From: Vespa crabro
Lineage: Eukaryota; Arthropoda; Insecta; Hymenoptera; Vespidae
NCBI RefSeq assembly: GCF_910589235.1
Contig: NC_060963.1
Location: 192,501 to 256,500 of the forward strand
DNA: 64,000 nucleotides
Reading direction: 5' to 3'
Shown here: positions 63,864-64,000 of the stretch, one piece after another
How the letters are laid out: each line of letters begins with the position of its first letter
How positions within the stretch are numbered: the stretch's first letter is position 1
Notes under the pieces: generated by a model
Databases searched by the model: none
What the model was told of the DNA's origin: nothing
The model's input: the letters and a program-made list of their open reading frames with translations, nothing else
Position numbers and translations under genes: made by a program

Positions 63864-64000
63864 TTAATCATTACTGTCTTTAGTGAGGAAGTCGTACTCG
63901 AGAGTCAAAGCTCTTGATTCTTCTTCCCTCATTGCTGGCGATCCACAAATTTCATGTCTTCCAATTTTGTGTATTTCAAACTCATTCCCTAACCTCGCCA
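63864..64000 (-). CDS. C-terminal exon of an unidentified gene, cut by the window edge
   Basis: Minus-strand frame open from the edge to TAA at 63866-63864, 45 residues. It reads RLGNEFEIHKIGRHEICG, then SPAMREEESRALTLEYDF and LTKDSND. Composition is that of a charged, soluble, real protein rather than repeat-derived sequence. An AATAAA on the same strand at 63735-63730, about 130 nt past the stop, fits a 3' UTR. I do not recognise the family, and whether the exon boundary lies inside the window is unclear. Confidence 0.5.
   Translation of the reverse strand, partial: ARLGNEFEIHKIGRHEICGSPAMREEESRALTLEYDFLTKDSND

Overview
This window is insect nuclear DNA, most likely from a hymenopteran (bee, ant or wasp). 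I infer this from an arthropod-type HR38 receptor, short phase-consistent introns among compact housekeeping genes, CpG/TCGA-rich noncoding DNA, and very many (GA)n/(CT)n and (TA)n microsatellites. The species cannot be named from the sequence.

Left part (1-5.3 kb): the core of HR38, the single insect NR4A nuclear receptor, on the minus strand. It has seven coding exons. They encode an N-terminal transactivation region rich in His and Gln, the two-zinc-finger DNA-binding domain, and the NR4A-type ligand-binding domain ending in LPF.

Middle part (5.3-53.3 kb): about 48 kb with almost no recognisable protein coding. One exception is a good candidate first coding exon on the minus strand (30849-31155). 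Its strong GTAAGT donor and phase fit HR38 exon 5054-5289, so I propose a 25.6-kb HR38 intron. Upstream of that exon are a minus-strand TATAAAA and full CRE palindromes (TGACGTCA). More CREs lie at 23.5, 26.1 and 47.7 kb. This suits an activity-induced, CREB-driven gene. The rest is microsatellites, GC-rich stretches and a 35-bp near-perfect palindrome. The segment 33-53 kb looks like a gene desert or upstream regulatory domain.

Right part (53.3-64 kb): a compact cluster on alternating strands. It holds CSN8 (COP9 signalosome subunit 8, minus), an atypical Rab-like small GTPase (plus), mitochondrial cysteine desulfurase NFS1 (minus, complete in ten exons), a secreted insulin-superfamily peptide (plus), and the last exon of an unidentified gene running off the right edge (minus). 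CSN8/GTPase and NFS1/insulin-like are divergent pairs with intergenic gaps of about 1.1 and 0.8 kb. The GTPase and NFS1 converge with poly(A) signals about 40 bp apart.

The most notable item is the insulin-like gene. Its B chain and its A chain are both recognisable, but a 20-nt poly-A tract just before the A chain puts the A chain one base out of frame. The A-chain cysteine spacing is also non-canonical.
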